Shown here: positions 1 to 7,919 of the stretch, in pieces
How positions within the stretch are numbered: the first letter of the stretch is position 1
Layout: the number at the start of each line of letters is the position of its first letter
Assembly (NCBI GenBank): GCA_043744375.1
Contig: JAYTUU010000073.1
Location: 1 to 25,207 of the forward strand
Direction: 5' to 3'
DNA length: 25,207 bases
Source of the DNA: CAIYPH01 sp043744375
GTDB taxonomy: Bacteria > Pseudomonadota > Alphaproteobacteria > Acetobacterales > Acetobacteraceae
Notes under the pieces: model-generated
Database searches by the model: none
The model's input: the letters and a program-made list of their open reading frames with translations, nothing else
Told to the model about the DNA's origin: nothing
Made by a program: the position numbers and the translations under genes

Positions 1-1445
1 ATATCGGCCACCGTCATGCGCGGATCGAGCGACGAGTATGGGTCCTGGAAGATCATCCGCACCTCGCGGCGATACGGCCGCAACGCCGATTTCGGCAGCC
101 TGGCGACATCGACCATGTCGCCATCGGCCTGGCGAAACCGGATGGCGCCGGCGGTCGGGTCCAGGGTGCGGATGATGCATCGGCCGGTGGTGGTCTTGCC
201 GCAGCCCGACTCGCCGACCAGCCCCAACGTCTCGCCGGGGAACACCGCCAGCGACAGGCCGTTCACCGCCTGGATTGGCGCGGCGTGGCGACGCAGGAAC
301 CCCTTCCGCTGCGCGAAATGCATCGACAGATTGTCGATCTCCAGCAGCGGCTCCGATCCGGCCGCGGCGAGCGCCGGGGCGGCGGCGGCATGGGCCACCG
401 GGGCCACAGTGGCCGGCCGCCGGTCGGCCACGAAACACCGCGCGGTGTGGCCGGGCCCGACGTCCACCGCCGGCGGGTCCATCCGGTCGCAGGTGCCGGC
501 GATCACGTCCACGCAGCGGTTGTGGAACGGGCAGCCGACCGGCCGGTTCAGCAGATCGGGCACGCCGCCGGCGATCACCTGCAGCCGGCGGTCCCGCGCG
601 CCGCCATGCCGCGGATTGGATCGCAACAGCGCGCGGGTATAGGGATGGCGCGGGTCATGGAACACATCGGCGACTGGCCCACGCTCCACCACCAGGCCGA
701 GATACATCACCACCACCTCGTCGGCCATCTCGGCCACCACCCCGAGATCGTGGGTGATGAACAGGATGCTCATGGCGAGATCGGCCTGCAACTGGCGCAT
801 CAGGTCCAGGATTTGCGCCTGCGTCGTCACGTCCAGCGCCGTGGTGGGCTCGTCGGCAATCAGCAGCGACGGCCCGCACATCAGCGCCATGGCGATCATC
901 GCGCGCTGACGCATGCCGCCCGACAGCTGGAAACTATAGGCATCCAGCCGCTCCGCCGGCCGCGGCAAACCAACGCGCTGCAGCATCTCGATCGAGCGAT
1001 CGCGCACCTCCTTGCGCGAGACCTTTTCGTGCAGGGTGATCGCCTCGGCCATCTGGTTGCCGATGGTGTGCACCGGCGACAGCGCCGTCATCGGCTCCTG
1101 GAAGATCATGCCGATATCGCGCCCGCGGATCGCCCGCATGGCGCTGCCATAGGGGGCCAGCGCCGCCAGGTCGGCCATCACGCCGTCGCGCCCCCGCAAC
1201 AAAATCTCGCCGCCCGCATGGTGCAATGGCGGCGGCACCAGCCGCAGGATCGAGCGCGCGGTCATGCTCTTGCCGCAGCCGCTTTCCCCCACGATGCACA
1301 CGGTCTTGCCCTGGCCGACATCGAGATCGACACCGTCGAGCACGCGCAGCACGCCGCCGGGAACATCGATATGGGTGCGCAGACCGCGCAGCCGCAGCAC
1401 GGTCTCGGTGGTGGTCCCGACATCCACCGCCTCAGGCCTTCGCAT
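1..1445 (-). CDS. Fused double-ATPase subunit of a peptide-type ABC transporter (partial, runs off the left edge)
   Basis: This subunit couples ATP hydrolysis to import through the two permeases encoded just upstream. The frame is open from an ATG at 1445 to the window edge, giving 481 codons. It holds two ABC cassettes in tandem, as in YejF or a DppD-DppF fusion. Cassette 1 has Walker A GESGCGKS at residues 53-60, a Q-loop in MIFQEP, signature LSGGMRQR from residue 174 and Walker B LLIADEP from residue 194. An oligopeptide/dipeptide C-terminal segment follows, with NPRHG and GCPFHNRC, and then an Ala-rich linker. Cassette 2 has Walker A GESGCGKT from residue 411 and a Q-loop in MIFQDPYSSLDP; its signature and Walker B lie outside the window. 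The start overlaps the end of the upstream permease by 14 bp, which suggests translational coupling. The substrate cannot be read from the sequence. Confidence 0.93.
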   Translation of the reverse strand, partial: MRRPEAVDVGTTTETVLRLRGLRTHIDVPGGVLRVLDGVDLDVGQGKTVCIVGESGCGKSMTARSILRLVPPPLHHAGGEILLRGRDGVMADLAALAPYGSAMRAIRGRDIGMIFQEPMTALSPVHTIGNQMAEAITLHEKVSRKEVRDRSIEMLQRVGLPRPAERLDAYSFQLSGGMRQRAMIAMALMCGPSLLIADEPTTALDVTTQAQILDLMRQLQADLAMSILFITHDLGVVAEMADEVVVMYLGLVVERGPVADVFHDPRHPYTRALLRSNPRHGGARDRRLQVIAGGVPDLLNRPVGCPFHNRCVDVIAGTCDRMDPPAVDVGPGHTARCFVADRRPATVAPVAHAAAAPALAAAGSEPLLEIDNLSMHFAQRKGFLRRHAAPIQAVNGLSLAVFPGETLGLVGESGCGKTTTGRCIIRTLDPTAGAIRFRQADGDMVDVARLPKSALRPYRREVRMIFQDPYSSLDPRMTVAD

Positions 1446-2559
1446 AGGGGTCGGCGGCATCCCGCAGACCATCGCCGACAAAGTTGAAGGCCAGCACGGC
1501 GACGATCACCGGCACCGCTGGCAACAGCAGCCACGGCGTGACCGCCACCGCCTGCACGTTCTGCGCCGCCTGCAGCAACACACCCCAGCTGATCGCCGGC
1601 GGCCGCAGGCCGAGGCCGAGGAAACTCAACGCGGTTTCGCTCAGCACCATCACCGGCAAGGTCAGCGTCGTCACCGCGATGATGTGCGACAGGAACGACG
1701 GCACCATGTGGCTGAAAATGATGCGCAGTTTCGAACAGCCATCGAGCTCGGCCGAGACGATGAAATCCTCCTCGCGCAACGCCAGGAACCGCCCGCGCAC
1801 CACCCGCGCCAACTCGGTCCAGCTGACCAGCGAGATGATGATGGTGATGGCGAAATAAACCTGGATCACTGACCAATCGCGCGGCACCGCGGCGGCCAGC
1901 CCCATCCACAGCGGGATCGTCGGCACCGAGCGCACTACCTCGATCACCCGCTGGATGCATTCATCCACCACCCCGCCATATAACCCCGATAGTCCGCCCA
2001 GCAGCACCCCAAGCGTGAGGCTCAGGGAAACACCCACCAGGCCCACCGTCAGCGACACCCGCGTGGCATAGACCATGCGCGACCACAGATCGCGGCCCTG
2101 CACGTCGGTGCCCAACAGGAACAGCGTCCGTCCAGCGTCCGCCCCCACCACCCCGATCAAATGCCGATCCGTCGGGATCAGGCCGAAAATCTTCCACTCG
2201 AAGCCGCGGGCAAGGAACGCCACCGGGATTTTCACCGCGGGATCGGGCGTGTAGATAAGCTGGAAATTAGCATCACGCTTGCGCACGATCCGGTAGATAT
2301 GCGGGCTGAACGACCCGTTGTCGAACCAGTGGATATCCTGGGGTGGGATCAGCGAAAGCTGCGCGCTCGGCTTGTCCGGATCGGTGGTGGCGAAGAACTC
2401 CGCGAAAGCCACCACGCTGTAGAACATCACGATGATCACGGCGCACACCACCGCCAGCCGGTGGCGGCGGAAGCGCCGCCAGGTCAACTGCCACTGGCTG
2501 GCCGACGCCAGCGCGCGCGCCTTGTCGAGCGACGGCGCGGCGGCCGGCTGTTCGTTCAC
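1432..2559 (-). CDS. ABC transporter permease, DppC/YejE type
   Basis: This is the second inner-membrane permease (375 aa) of the peptide-type importer. A cytosolic N-terminus ends in a basic WRRFRRHRLA stretch, followed by TM1 and then a long periplasmic insert of about 110 residues that includes the GTDVQGRDLWSR motif typical of DppC/YejE. Several TM helices follow. The EAA-like cytoplasmic loop that contacts the ATPase reads LREEDFIVSAELDGCSKLRIIFSHM. The start is a GTG at 2559 whose bases overlap the stop of the preceding permease as GTGA (4 bp). An upstream extension of the frame to 2841 lies wholly inside that permease and has no family similarity, so I rejected it. The large insert between TM1 and TM2 is common in YejE-like members. 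Confidence 0.93.
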   Translation of the reverse strand: MNEQPAAAPSLDKARALASASQWQLTWRRFRRHRLAVVCAVIIVMFYSVVAFAEFFATTDPDKPSAQLSLIPPQDIHWFDNGSFSPHIYRIVRKRDANFQLIYTPDPAVKIPVAFLARGFEWKIFGLIPTDRHLIGVVGADAGRTLFLLGTDVQGRDLWSRMVYATRVSLTVGLVGVSLSLTLGVLLGGLSGLYGGVVDECIQRVIEVVRSVPTIPLWMGLAAAVPRDWSVIQVYFAITIIISLVSWTELARVVRGRFLALREEDFIVSAELDGCSKLRIIFSHMVPSFLSHIIAVTTLTLPVMVLSETALSFLGLGLRPPAISWGVLLQAAQNVQAVAVTPWLLLPAVPVIVAVLAFNFVGDGLRDAADPYAKA

Positions 2560-3548
2560 CGCGAGCCGCCCAGCCGGATGCGCGGGTCGATCGCGATCAG
2601 CAGCAGGTCCGACAGGAATGTGCCAACCACCGTCAGGATGCCCAGCATCAGCACGATGGTCCCGGCCAGGAACAGGTCCTGCGCGACCAGCGACTTGAAC
2701 AGCACTGGGCCCACCGTCGGCAGGCCCAGCACCAGCGAGACGATCACGCTGCCGGAAACGACATAGGGCAGGATATACCCGACGGTGCTGATGAACGGAT
2801 TTAGCGCCACCCGCACCGGATATTTCAGGATCGCCCGCCACAGCGGCATGCCGCGCGCCAGCGCCGTCACCAAGTACGGCTTGCGCAACTCGTCAAGCAG
2901 GTTGGCGCGCATCACCCGCATCACCTGCGCGGTCGAGCCGAGGCCCAGGATCAGCGCGGGCAGCGGCAGATGCCAGCACAGATCCACCACGCGGCCCCAA
3001 CTCCAGGGCGCCTCGGCGTATTCTGGCGAGAACAACCCGCCCACCGCCGTGCCGAAATAATGGAACCCGAGATACATCAGCACCAGCGCGATTAGAAAGC
3101 TTGGCACCGCCAGCCCAATGAAGCCCAGGAACGTAAAAACGTAGTCGGCAAAGGAATGATGCCGCACAGCGGTATAAATGCCGATCGGCAGGGCCAGGAT
3201 CCAGGTGGTGAGAACGGCCGCCGCCGACACCACGAAAGTCAGCAGCAGGCGCTCGCCGATCACGTCGCTGACCGGGCGGTTCCATTCCATCGACTGGCCG
3301 AAATTGCCCCGCACGACCTGGCTGACCCATTTCAGGTACTGCACCACCATAGGCTGGTCCAGGCCGTATTGCTGGCGCAACACATCCGCTTCGGCATTGC
3401 TGAACGCACTGCCCGACGACGCCATGTTGGCGACATACGAGGTGATATAATCCCCAGGCGGCAACTGGATGATCGTGAACGTGACCACCGAGATGAAGAC
3501 CGACGTCAGCAGCGCCACAAGCAGCCGGTGCGCGAGATAGGGGAGCAC
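2556..3548 (-). CDS. ABC transporter permease, DppB/YejB type
   Basis: This is the first inner-membrane permease of the importer (330 aa, the usual family length). TM1 begins at the N-terminus (LLVALLTSVFISVVTF). A periplasmic segment carries the DppB hallmark of QQYGLDQP followed by GNFGQSM. Five further hydrophobic segments follow. The cytoplasmic coupling loop has the family pattern of RANLLDELRKPYLVTALARG, and the C-terminus ends with IDPRIRLGGSR, as is usual in DppB. The start codon is GTG at 3548, only three bases after the binding-protein stop, and its 3' end overlaps the next permease by 4 bp. It is therefore part of one transcript with the genes on both sides. Confidence 0.94.
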   Translation of the reverse strand: MLPYLAHRLLVALLTSVFISVVTFTIIQLPPGDYITSYVANMASSGSAFSNAEADVLRQQYGLDQPMVVQYLKWVSQVVRGNFGQSMEWNRPVSDVIGERLLLTFVVSAAAVLTTWILALPIGIYTAVRHHSFADYVFTFLGFIGLAVPSFLIALVLMYLGFHYFGTAVGGLFSPEYAEAPWSWGRVVDLCWHLPLPALILGLGSTAQVMRVMRANLLDELRKPYLVTALARGMPLWRAILKYPVRVALNPFISTVGYILPYVVSGSVIVSLVLGLPTVGPVLFKSLVAQDLFLAGTIVLMLGILTVVGTFLSDLLLIAIDPRIRLGGSR

Positions 3549-3551
3549 CGA

Positions 3552-5597
3552 TCAACTCTTGAAGTAGACGGTCATGACCTTCGAAATGCTCGGCGTGCGC
3601 ACGTCCGGGCTGCTGTATTGCCGCCCCGGCACGTTGCCCATGTTGTTCTTCACCACACGGACCCCCATGAACGCCGGCGACAGCCCGACCGTGCCGATGA
3701 TGTGGACATTGTCGATCATCAGCGCCCACATCTCCTTGGCCACCGGCACCAATTCGGCTTCCTTCAAGCTGAAACAACGCTTGAAGTTGTCCATCACCTT
3801 CACCATCCAGGGCGCCGGCATCTTGCCCTGCGCGCCGTTGGTGGCCGCCCACTTGCCCCATTCCGGCCCGTGCGCCGCACCCTCGAACAGCGGTAGAAGC
3901 GAGTTCGGAAAACTGAAGATATGGTCCGACCCGTCACCGACGAAGGAATAGAGCTGGTGCTCATTGGCCCGCAGTCGCGATTCGCCCAGGCTGCGCTCCA
4001 CCTCGTTGATTTGCAGGTCGATGCCGATCGCGCGCCATTGCGTGCGGATCAACTCGCCGATCTGGGCATAGGGCAAGCCGGAGGCGGCGAAGGTCATAAG
4101 CTCCAGGCTCAACCGCCCCTTGCCGTCGGTGCGCAGGCGAAACCCGTCGCGGTCCTTCTTGTCCAGGCCGATCTTGTCCAGCATGGCGTTGGCCTTGGCC
4201 GGCTCGAACGTCGCCCACATCCGATTGTATTCCGGGCCGGGGTGATAGGGATTATCATCTGACGGCACGATGGTCCGCGCCTCGCCGATGCCCAGCCAGA
4301 AAATTTCGTTCAGCTCGTCGCGTTCGATCCCCAGCGCCAGCGCCCGGCGGAAATCGACGTTGCTCATCCACTTGGCGATTTCCGGGTCCTTGTCATAGCT
4401 GTGGTTGAACACGATCATCATGTCCGTGCCATGGCTGCCTGGATCGAGATAGACTTTGTAGTTGTTGGCCTTCTGGTTCTGCAGGAACACCGGCAGCTTG
4501 GCGAGCTGAAGGTGGCGCGCCTGCCAGTCGTACTGGCCGGCGATGGCGCGCAGGTTGATGACCTCGAGGTCCTCGGCCAGGTTGAACTGCACGTTGTCGA
4601 TATACGGCAACTGGTTTCCCGCGCTGTCGACCCAGATGCTGTAGGGATTGCGCTCCAGGCTGAATACCGGCCGGTTGATCGGCGACTTCACGATCCACGG
4701 GGTGACCCCGGGTAGATCGGGGTTCTGCGCCCAATCGGCCTTGGTGAAGAACATCCGGGCCCAGGTCGGGAACCCCTGGTCCTTGGCCATCTGGTTCAGC
4801 TTGTCCTCGGCGGTGTATTTCGGCAGGAACTGCTTGAGGTAATGCGCCGGCGCAAACAGCCCATAACCGAAACGCCCCTGCATGGCAGGTCCGGTCACGC
4901 CATTGGTGCCGGCCAGCAAGCCGGGGAACAGGTAGTTGGCCACCGGAAACGACAGCCGCACGGTGTAGTCGTCGACCTTCTCTACATTGCCGTGCTGCCC
5001 ATTGCTCTGGAACGAGATCGTCTTCACCGGCACCAGCTGGTCGTTCGAATAGATGTCCTCGAACCAGAACACGAAATCATTGGCGGTCAAGGGTTGCCCA
5101 TCGCTCCAGCGCATGCCGCGCCGCAACTGGATGGTGGTGACCTTGCCGTCGTCGCTGAGGCTCCAGGATTTCGCGATATTCGGCGTGATGCGGTTGCCGG
5201 TCCAATCCCACGCCAGCAGGGAATCTGGCCCGGTCGCCGCCCGCCATGCGTTCCAGGCATCGCCAGGCCCGGTAAAGCCCTGGCGCCAGGTGCCGCCGTA
5301 TTTCCCGATCTCGTTCAGCGGCTTGATGATCAGCGGGTCGGCGCCAATCCGCTCGGCCAGCTTCGGCAAGGCGCCGGCGGCGACCCGTGTCGCCATCATC
5401 GGCGCCTCTTGGAACTGCTTCGGCCACATGGCGGGATCAAGCACCACCTCGGGGCCTTCGAGCTTGCCGATCAGCGCGCGGCTGATGGCGGTGTCCTGCG
5501 CGAAGGCCTCGGCCGCCGGGCCGGTCAAACCCGCCGCTGCGGCCAGCGCAACCAGCTGCCGGCGGTGCAACTCGGCTTTTCCGATATTAGAGGCCAT
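3552..5597 (-). CDS. Periplasmic solute-binding protein of the peptide-type ABC transporter (SBP_bac_5 family)
   Basis: This protein (681 aa) captures the solute in the periplasm and delivers it to the permeases encoded downstream. The N-terminus looks like a Tat signal: twin arginines at residues 12-13 (HRRQLVAL), an Ala/Gly-rich hydrophobic core and a probable cleavage after AFA at residue 33. The mature part is a cluster-C binding protein, with the typical segment LRRGMRWSDGQPLTANDFVF, later LERNPYSIW and a region of helices around RRALALGIERDELN. It is longer than DppA or OppA (about 540 aa), as in the YejA-like and other long alphaproteobacterial members. It is the first gene of the operon; the downstream permease starts three bases after its stop. 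The solute is unknown; a peptide, opine or glycoside would all fit the family. Confidence 0.92.
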   Translation of the reverse strand: MASNIGKAELHRRQLVALAAAAGLTGPAAEAFAQDTAISRALIGKLEGPEVVLDPAMWPKQFQEAPMMATRVAAGALPKLAERIGADPLIIKPLNEIGKYGGTWRQGFTGPGDAWNAWRAATGPDSLLAWDWTGNRITPNIAKSWSLSDDGKVTTIQLRRGMRWSDGQPLTANDFVFWFEDIYSNDQLVPVKTISFQSNGQHGNVEKVDDYTVRLSFPVANYLFPGLLAGTNGVTGPAMQGRFGYGLFAPAHYLKQFLPKYTAEDKLNQMAKDQGFPTWARMFFTKADWAQNPDLPGVTPWIVKSPINRPVFSLERNPYSIWVDSAGNQLPYIDNVQFNLAEDLEVINLRAIAGQYDWQARHLQLAKLPVFLQNQKANNYKVYLDPGSHGTDMMIVFNHSYDKDPEIAKWMSNVDFRRALALGIERDELNEIFWLGIGEARTIVPSDDNPYHPGPEYNRMWATFEPAKANAMLDKIGLDKKDRDGFRLRTDGKGRLSLELMTFAASGLPYAQIGELIRTQWRAIGIDLQINEVERSLGESRLRANEHQLYSFVGDGSDHIFSFPNSLLPLFEGAAHGPEWGKWAATNGAQGKMPAPWMVKVMDNFKRCFSLKEAELVPVAKEMWALMIDNVHIIGTVGLSPAFMGVRVVKNNMGNVPGRQYSSPDVRTPSISKVMTVYFKS

Positions 5598-5942
5598 GGC
5601 TTGTCCCCTACCCCAGCGCGCTGTTGATCAGCTTGCCCTTGCGACCGCCGATCCGCATCGCGGACCTCGACCTGATAGTTGAGACCATGAAACGGCGTCA
5701 AACCAGAGTCAATCCCCATGACGCAGCACGACAATGCCCGCCAGTATTTCCAACCACCACGAAGAATGACGTCTCTCAAGGCATGGCCTGGCCGTCGGTT
5801 CTAACGCACCGCTCGATCCAGCCCGGCACGACCCGACCATTGCGGAACAACCGCATTGCTCCATAATCCCCATCAGCGGCGCTCAAACCAACTAACCGGC
5901 AACGTCCGACAGGCCAAACAACAAACCCCGAGGGAGAGCGCA
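5598..5942. other. Divergent intergenic region between the ABC operon and a methyltransferase gene
   Basis: These 345 bases separate two divergent genes. Short open frames cross the region but none resembles a known protein. It holds a possible promoter for the leftward operon (listed separately) and a good Shine-Dalgarno sequence (GGGAG) just before the rightward GTG start at 5943. I see no tRNA, CRISPR array or strong terminator hairpin in it. Confidence 0.6.
5672..5701 (-). promoter_or_regulatory. Possible sigma-70 promoter of the ABC transporter operon
   Basis: On the minus strand TTGACG (5701-5696) is followed after 18 bases by TATCAG (5677-5672). This would place transcription start about 65-70 bases before the binding-protein ATG. 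A second TTGAC lies 12 bases further upstream. The match is only moderate and the spacer is one base long, so this is a weak prediction. Confidence 0.3.
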
Positions 5943-6590
5943 GTGGTCGGATTTGTAGGCGCGCAGCACGAATTCCACGACGCCGCCTTTGTCCAGGGCT
6001 GGGCCGACCGCTTTGTCCCCACACCCCCGCGCATCGCGCTGTTCCACCTGATCCGCCAAAACATGTCGCCGCCCGGCGCGCCCGCCCATGTGCTGGAACT
6101 CGGCCTAGGGCCCGGCTACATGGCTCGGCACATCCTCGAACGAAACAACACCATCAGCTACGAAGGCCTCGATTTCTCCGAGGTGTTCTTCGACATTGCG
6201 AGAAAAACCATCGGCGACTGCATGCCCCGGGTCACCCTGACCAAGGCCGACCTGATGGACCAATCCTGGCCAAAAGCCCTGTCGCGGCAGCCCGATGCCA
6301 TCATCTCAACCTGGGCCCTGCACGATCTCGGCGGGCAACAGGCCGTGGCCGACGTCTATTCACGCTGTCATGAAGTGCTTCCATCGGGCGGCGTCCTCCT
6401 CAACGGCGACTTCATCAAGCCCGACGATACCGACTGGACCTACGAACCCGGCCGCTTCGAGGTCAACCGCCATCTCGAACTGCTGCGCCAGGCCGGCTTC
6501 GCATCCCCAACCTCACTCGCCCTGTTCGAACACAACATCGACAGCCCAACCGCGGCGCAGAACTACGCCTGCCTCATGGCGGTCCGGTAG
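5943..6590 (+). CDS. Class I SAM-dependent methyltransferase
   Basis: This is a 215-aa Rossmann-fold methyltransferase. Motif I is VLELGLGPGYMARHIL (E-x-G-x-G-x-G pattern). The acidic end of strand 2 is in the segment YEGLDFSE, motif II lies around LTKADLMD, and the strand-4 region reads AIISTWALHDL. That pattern is typical of small-molecule methyltransferases of the Methyltransf_25/12 type. I chose the GTG at 5943 because a GGGAG ribosome-binding site lies about 7 bases before it and the conserved part begins soon after. An upstream ATG at 5856 in the same frame adds 29 residues of low-complexity sequence with no ribosome-binding site. The gene is monocistronic and divergent from the ABC operon. 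The substrate cannot be deduced. Confidence 0.85.
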   Translation: MVGFVGAQHEFHDAAFVQGWADRFVPTPPRIALFHLIRQNMSPPGAPAHVLELGLGPGYMARHILERNNTISYEGLDFSEVFFDIARKTIGDCMPRVTLTKADLMDQSWPKALSRQPDAIISTWALHDLGGQQAVADVYSRCHEVLPSGGVLLNGDFIKPDDTDWTYEPGRFEVNRHLELLRQAGFASPTSLALFEHNIDSPTAAQNYACLMAVR

Positions 6591-6689
6591 CCTTGGCGTC
6601 GAATGTACCGCTGAGATAGAGATCGCCCGTTTCGATAGACGCTTTGTTGGCTTGCGGTTTTTTTCAGTCGCGGTGGTTTGCGAGTAATA

Positions 6690-6722
6690 CCCCCCCGGAT
6701 GAATTTGACTCTCGGGGGGGGG
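6690..6722. repeat. C-run/G-run inverted repeat
   Basis: Seven C residues (6690-6696) and nine G residues (6714-6722) flank a 17-base AT-richer spacer. On either strand they could form a stem of about seven G-C pairs. The site lies about 100 bases after the methyltransferase stop and about 65 bases before the IS630 remnant. It could act as a terminator stem or mark the left edge of the element. The homopolymer runs make it prone to length change. Confidence 0.5.
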
Positions 6723-6787
6723 ATTCCCATTTGTGCTGAACTCTGACTCGATATCGTGGTGTTGCGCTTCGCGGTCGGGAGCAAGGC

Positions 6788-7227
6788 ATGGGCGCGGCGG
6801 TTAGGATCACTCGGGACGAGTTCACGGCGGAGGAACTTCGTGCGGCATCGTGCAAATGCGATGATGGCGCACAGGTGCGCCGGCTGTTGGCGCTGGCGCT
6901 GGTGCTCGAAGGGCGGCTGCGGAGCGAGGCTGCGGGCCGAAGTGGCGCGCCTATGGTCGGTTGAGGTGCATGAGAACACGATCGGCGTTTGGTTGGGCGA
7001 ACTGGGGTTGACCCGGTTGCAGCCGCGGCCGGTGCATCCGAAGAAGGACCCTGCGGTGGCGAAAACTTTTAAAAAACTTCGCCAGCCTGGTGCGCGCGAA
7101 GCTCGCCGGCACCACGGCGAATACGCCGATAGAAATCTGGTTCCAGGATGAAGCCAGGGTCGGCCAGAAAGGCACCCATGCCTATCTATTCGGGGCGATC
7201 TGCCCGGCTCGCGGCGTCGGCGCCGCG
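6788..7227 (+). pseudogene. IS630 transposase, internally deleted, frameshifted and 3'-truncated
   Basis: The reading starts at ATG 6788 (MGAAVRITRDEFTAEELR, the usual IS630 N-terminus with the start of its helix-turn-helix) and stops at 6964. The family continues in another frame with LRAEVARLWSVEVHENTIG and then LTRLQPRPVHPKKDP, so the roughly 50-60 residues normally between these parts are deleted. At the A run 7071-7076 the frame shifts again and continues as NFASLVRAKLAGT and then IEIWFQDEARVGQKGTHAY, which includes the conserved DEAR of the second catalytic Asp region. Similarity ends at CPARGVGAA (to about 7227), exactly inside the palindrome 7194-7243. The downstream catalytic Glu region is absent. 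The gene cannot make an active transposase. Confidence 0.85.
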
Positions 7228-7243
7228 AGCCGGGCAGATCGCC
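7194..7243. repeat. Perfect palindrome at the broken end of the IS630 remnant
   Basis: Two arms of 23 bp (7194-7216 and 7221-7243) are exact reverse complements around the 4-base centre TCGG. The left arm is transposase coding sequence (AICPARG). The right arm is therefore an inverted copy of it, which looks like a fold-back or template-switch event that ended the element. It lies 45 bases beyond the stop of pmtA and has no T-tract on either strand, so an intrinsic terminator role is possible but not typical. Confidence 0.92.
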
Positions 7244-7287
7244 GTTGTGAAAGCGCCCCGCATCGGCGAACGGATCATGCGTGGTGG

Positions 7288-7917
7288 TCATCGGGTGCGG
7301 TCCTTGGCGGCGCGTGGCGTGAAGCCCCACACGCTGGCCGGGGGGAAGTTCTGCGGCGTCCAGGCGACGCGGGTGGCGGTCAGGCCGAGCGCTTGATGCG
7401 GGATCGGTGAGATCACGCAATAGCTGAAATGCAGGAAGCCGCGTCCCGGTGCGACCGTTTCGATGGCGGCGACGAGGCGGCGCTGGTCCGCGCGGGAAAG
7501 CAGCAGCATCGGAATGCCGCAGATCACCGTCCCGATGCGGCCGTGCCAGGCGGCCGGAATGAGGTCGGGCAAGGCCAGCGCATCGCCGGCGATGACGTGG
7601 GCGCCGGGAAGTGTCGCGGATAAATGGGCGGCCATGCCGGGGACGATCTCGATGACGAACAGGCGCTCGGGCGGCAATCCGGCGGCGAGCAAGGCGCGCG
7701 AGACCACGCCGGTGCCGGCGCCGAGTTCGATCACCGCCTCGTCAGGCCCCCAAGTGGCGGCCGCGGCGACGCGGCGGCAGAGGTCGGCGGATGAGGGGAC
7801 GATCGAGCCCATCTGGAGCGGGTTGGCGAGCCAGCGGCGAAAGAACAGCCGCGTTCCGTCCCGATTGTCGGTGGCGGGGGCGTCGGTATCAGCGGCGTGG
7901 GGTTGCGTCGAGGGCAT
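7288..7917 (-). CDS. pmtA: Phospholipid N-methyltransferase, sinorhizobial PmtA type
   Basis: The likely role is SAM-dependent methylation of phosphatidylethanolamine towards phosphatidylcholine at the membrane. The protein has 209 aa. After an acidic leader it has FFRRWLANPLQMGSIVPSS, which matches the rhizobial PmtA pattern FFxxWxxxPxxxGSIVPxS. SAM motif I is VIELGAGTGVV (residues 62-72). Next come ICGIPML (VSGVPLL in the rhizobial enzyme) and FSYCVISPI, and the end reads NFPPASVWGF (NIPPAQLWVY in the family). The start ATG at 7917 follows the stop of the upstream glycosyltransferase after two bases, so it is the third gene of the plcP-agt-pmtA transcript. Related enzymes include rRNA-dimethyltransferase-like proteins, and the exact substrate is inferred. 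Confidence 0.82.
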   Translation of the reverse strand: MPSTQPHAADTDAPATDNRDGTRLFFRRWLANPLQMGSIVPSSADLCRRVAAAATWGPDEAVIELGAGTGVVSRALLAAGLPPERLFVIEIVPGMAAHLSATLPGAHVIAGDALALPDLIPAAWHGRIGTVICGIPMLLLSRADQRRLVAAIETVAPGRGFLHFSYCVISPIPHQALGLTATRVAWTPQNFPPASVWGFTPRAAKDRTR

Positions 7918-7919
7918 GC

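Larger units (their letters stand above)
6788..7243 (+). mobile_element. Remnant of an IS630-family insertion sequence
   Basis: The block contains three collinear pieces of an IS630-type transposase and ends in a perfect palindrome. Neither terminal inverted repeat nor a TA target duplication could be recognised, so the edges are those of the recognisable transposase plus the palindrome. The 3' half, including the C-terminal part of the DDE catalytic core, is missing. Confidence 0.75.

Noticed and set aside
5856..5942. Upstream ATG as the start of the 5943 methyltransferase
   Set aside because: It has no ribosome-binding site and adds 29 residues of low-complexity text, whereas GTG 5943 has GGGAG at good spacing.
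7061..7080. T4A6C sequence in the IS630 remnant as a programmed frameshift site
   Set aside because: The codon phase (TTT AAA AAA CTT) does not fit a -1 slippery heptamer and the change needed is +1 (or -2). With the internal deletion and the missing end the gene is dead in any case.
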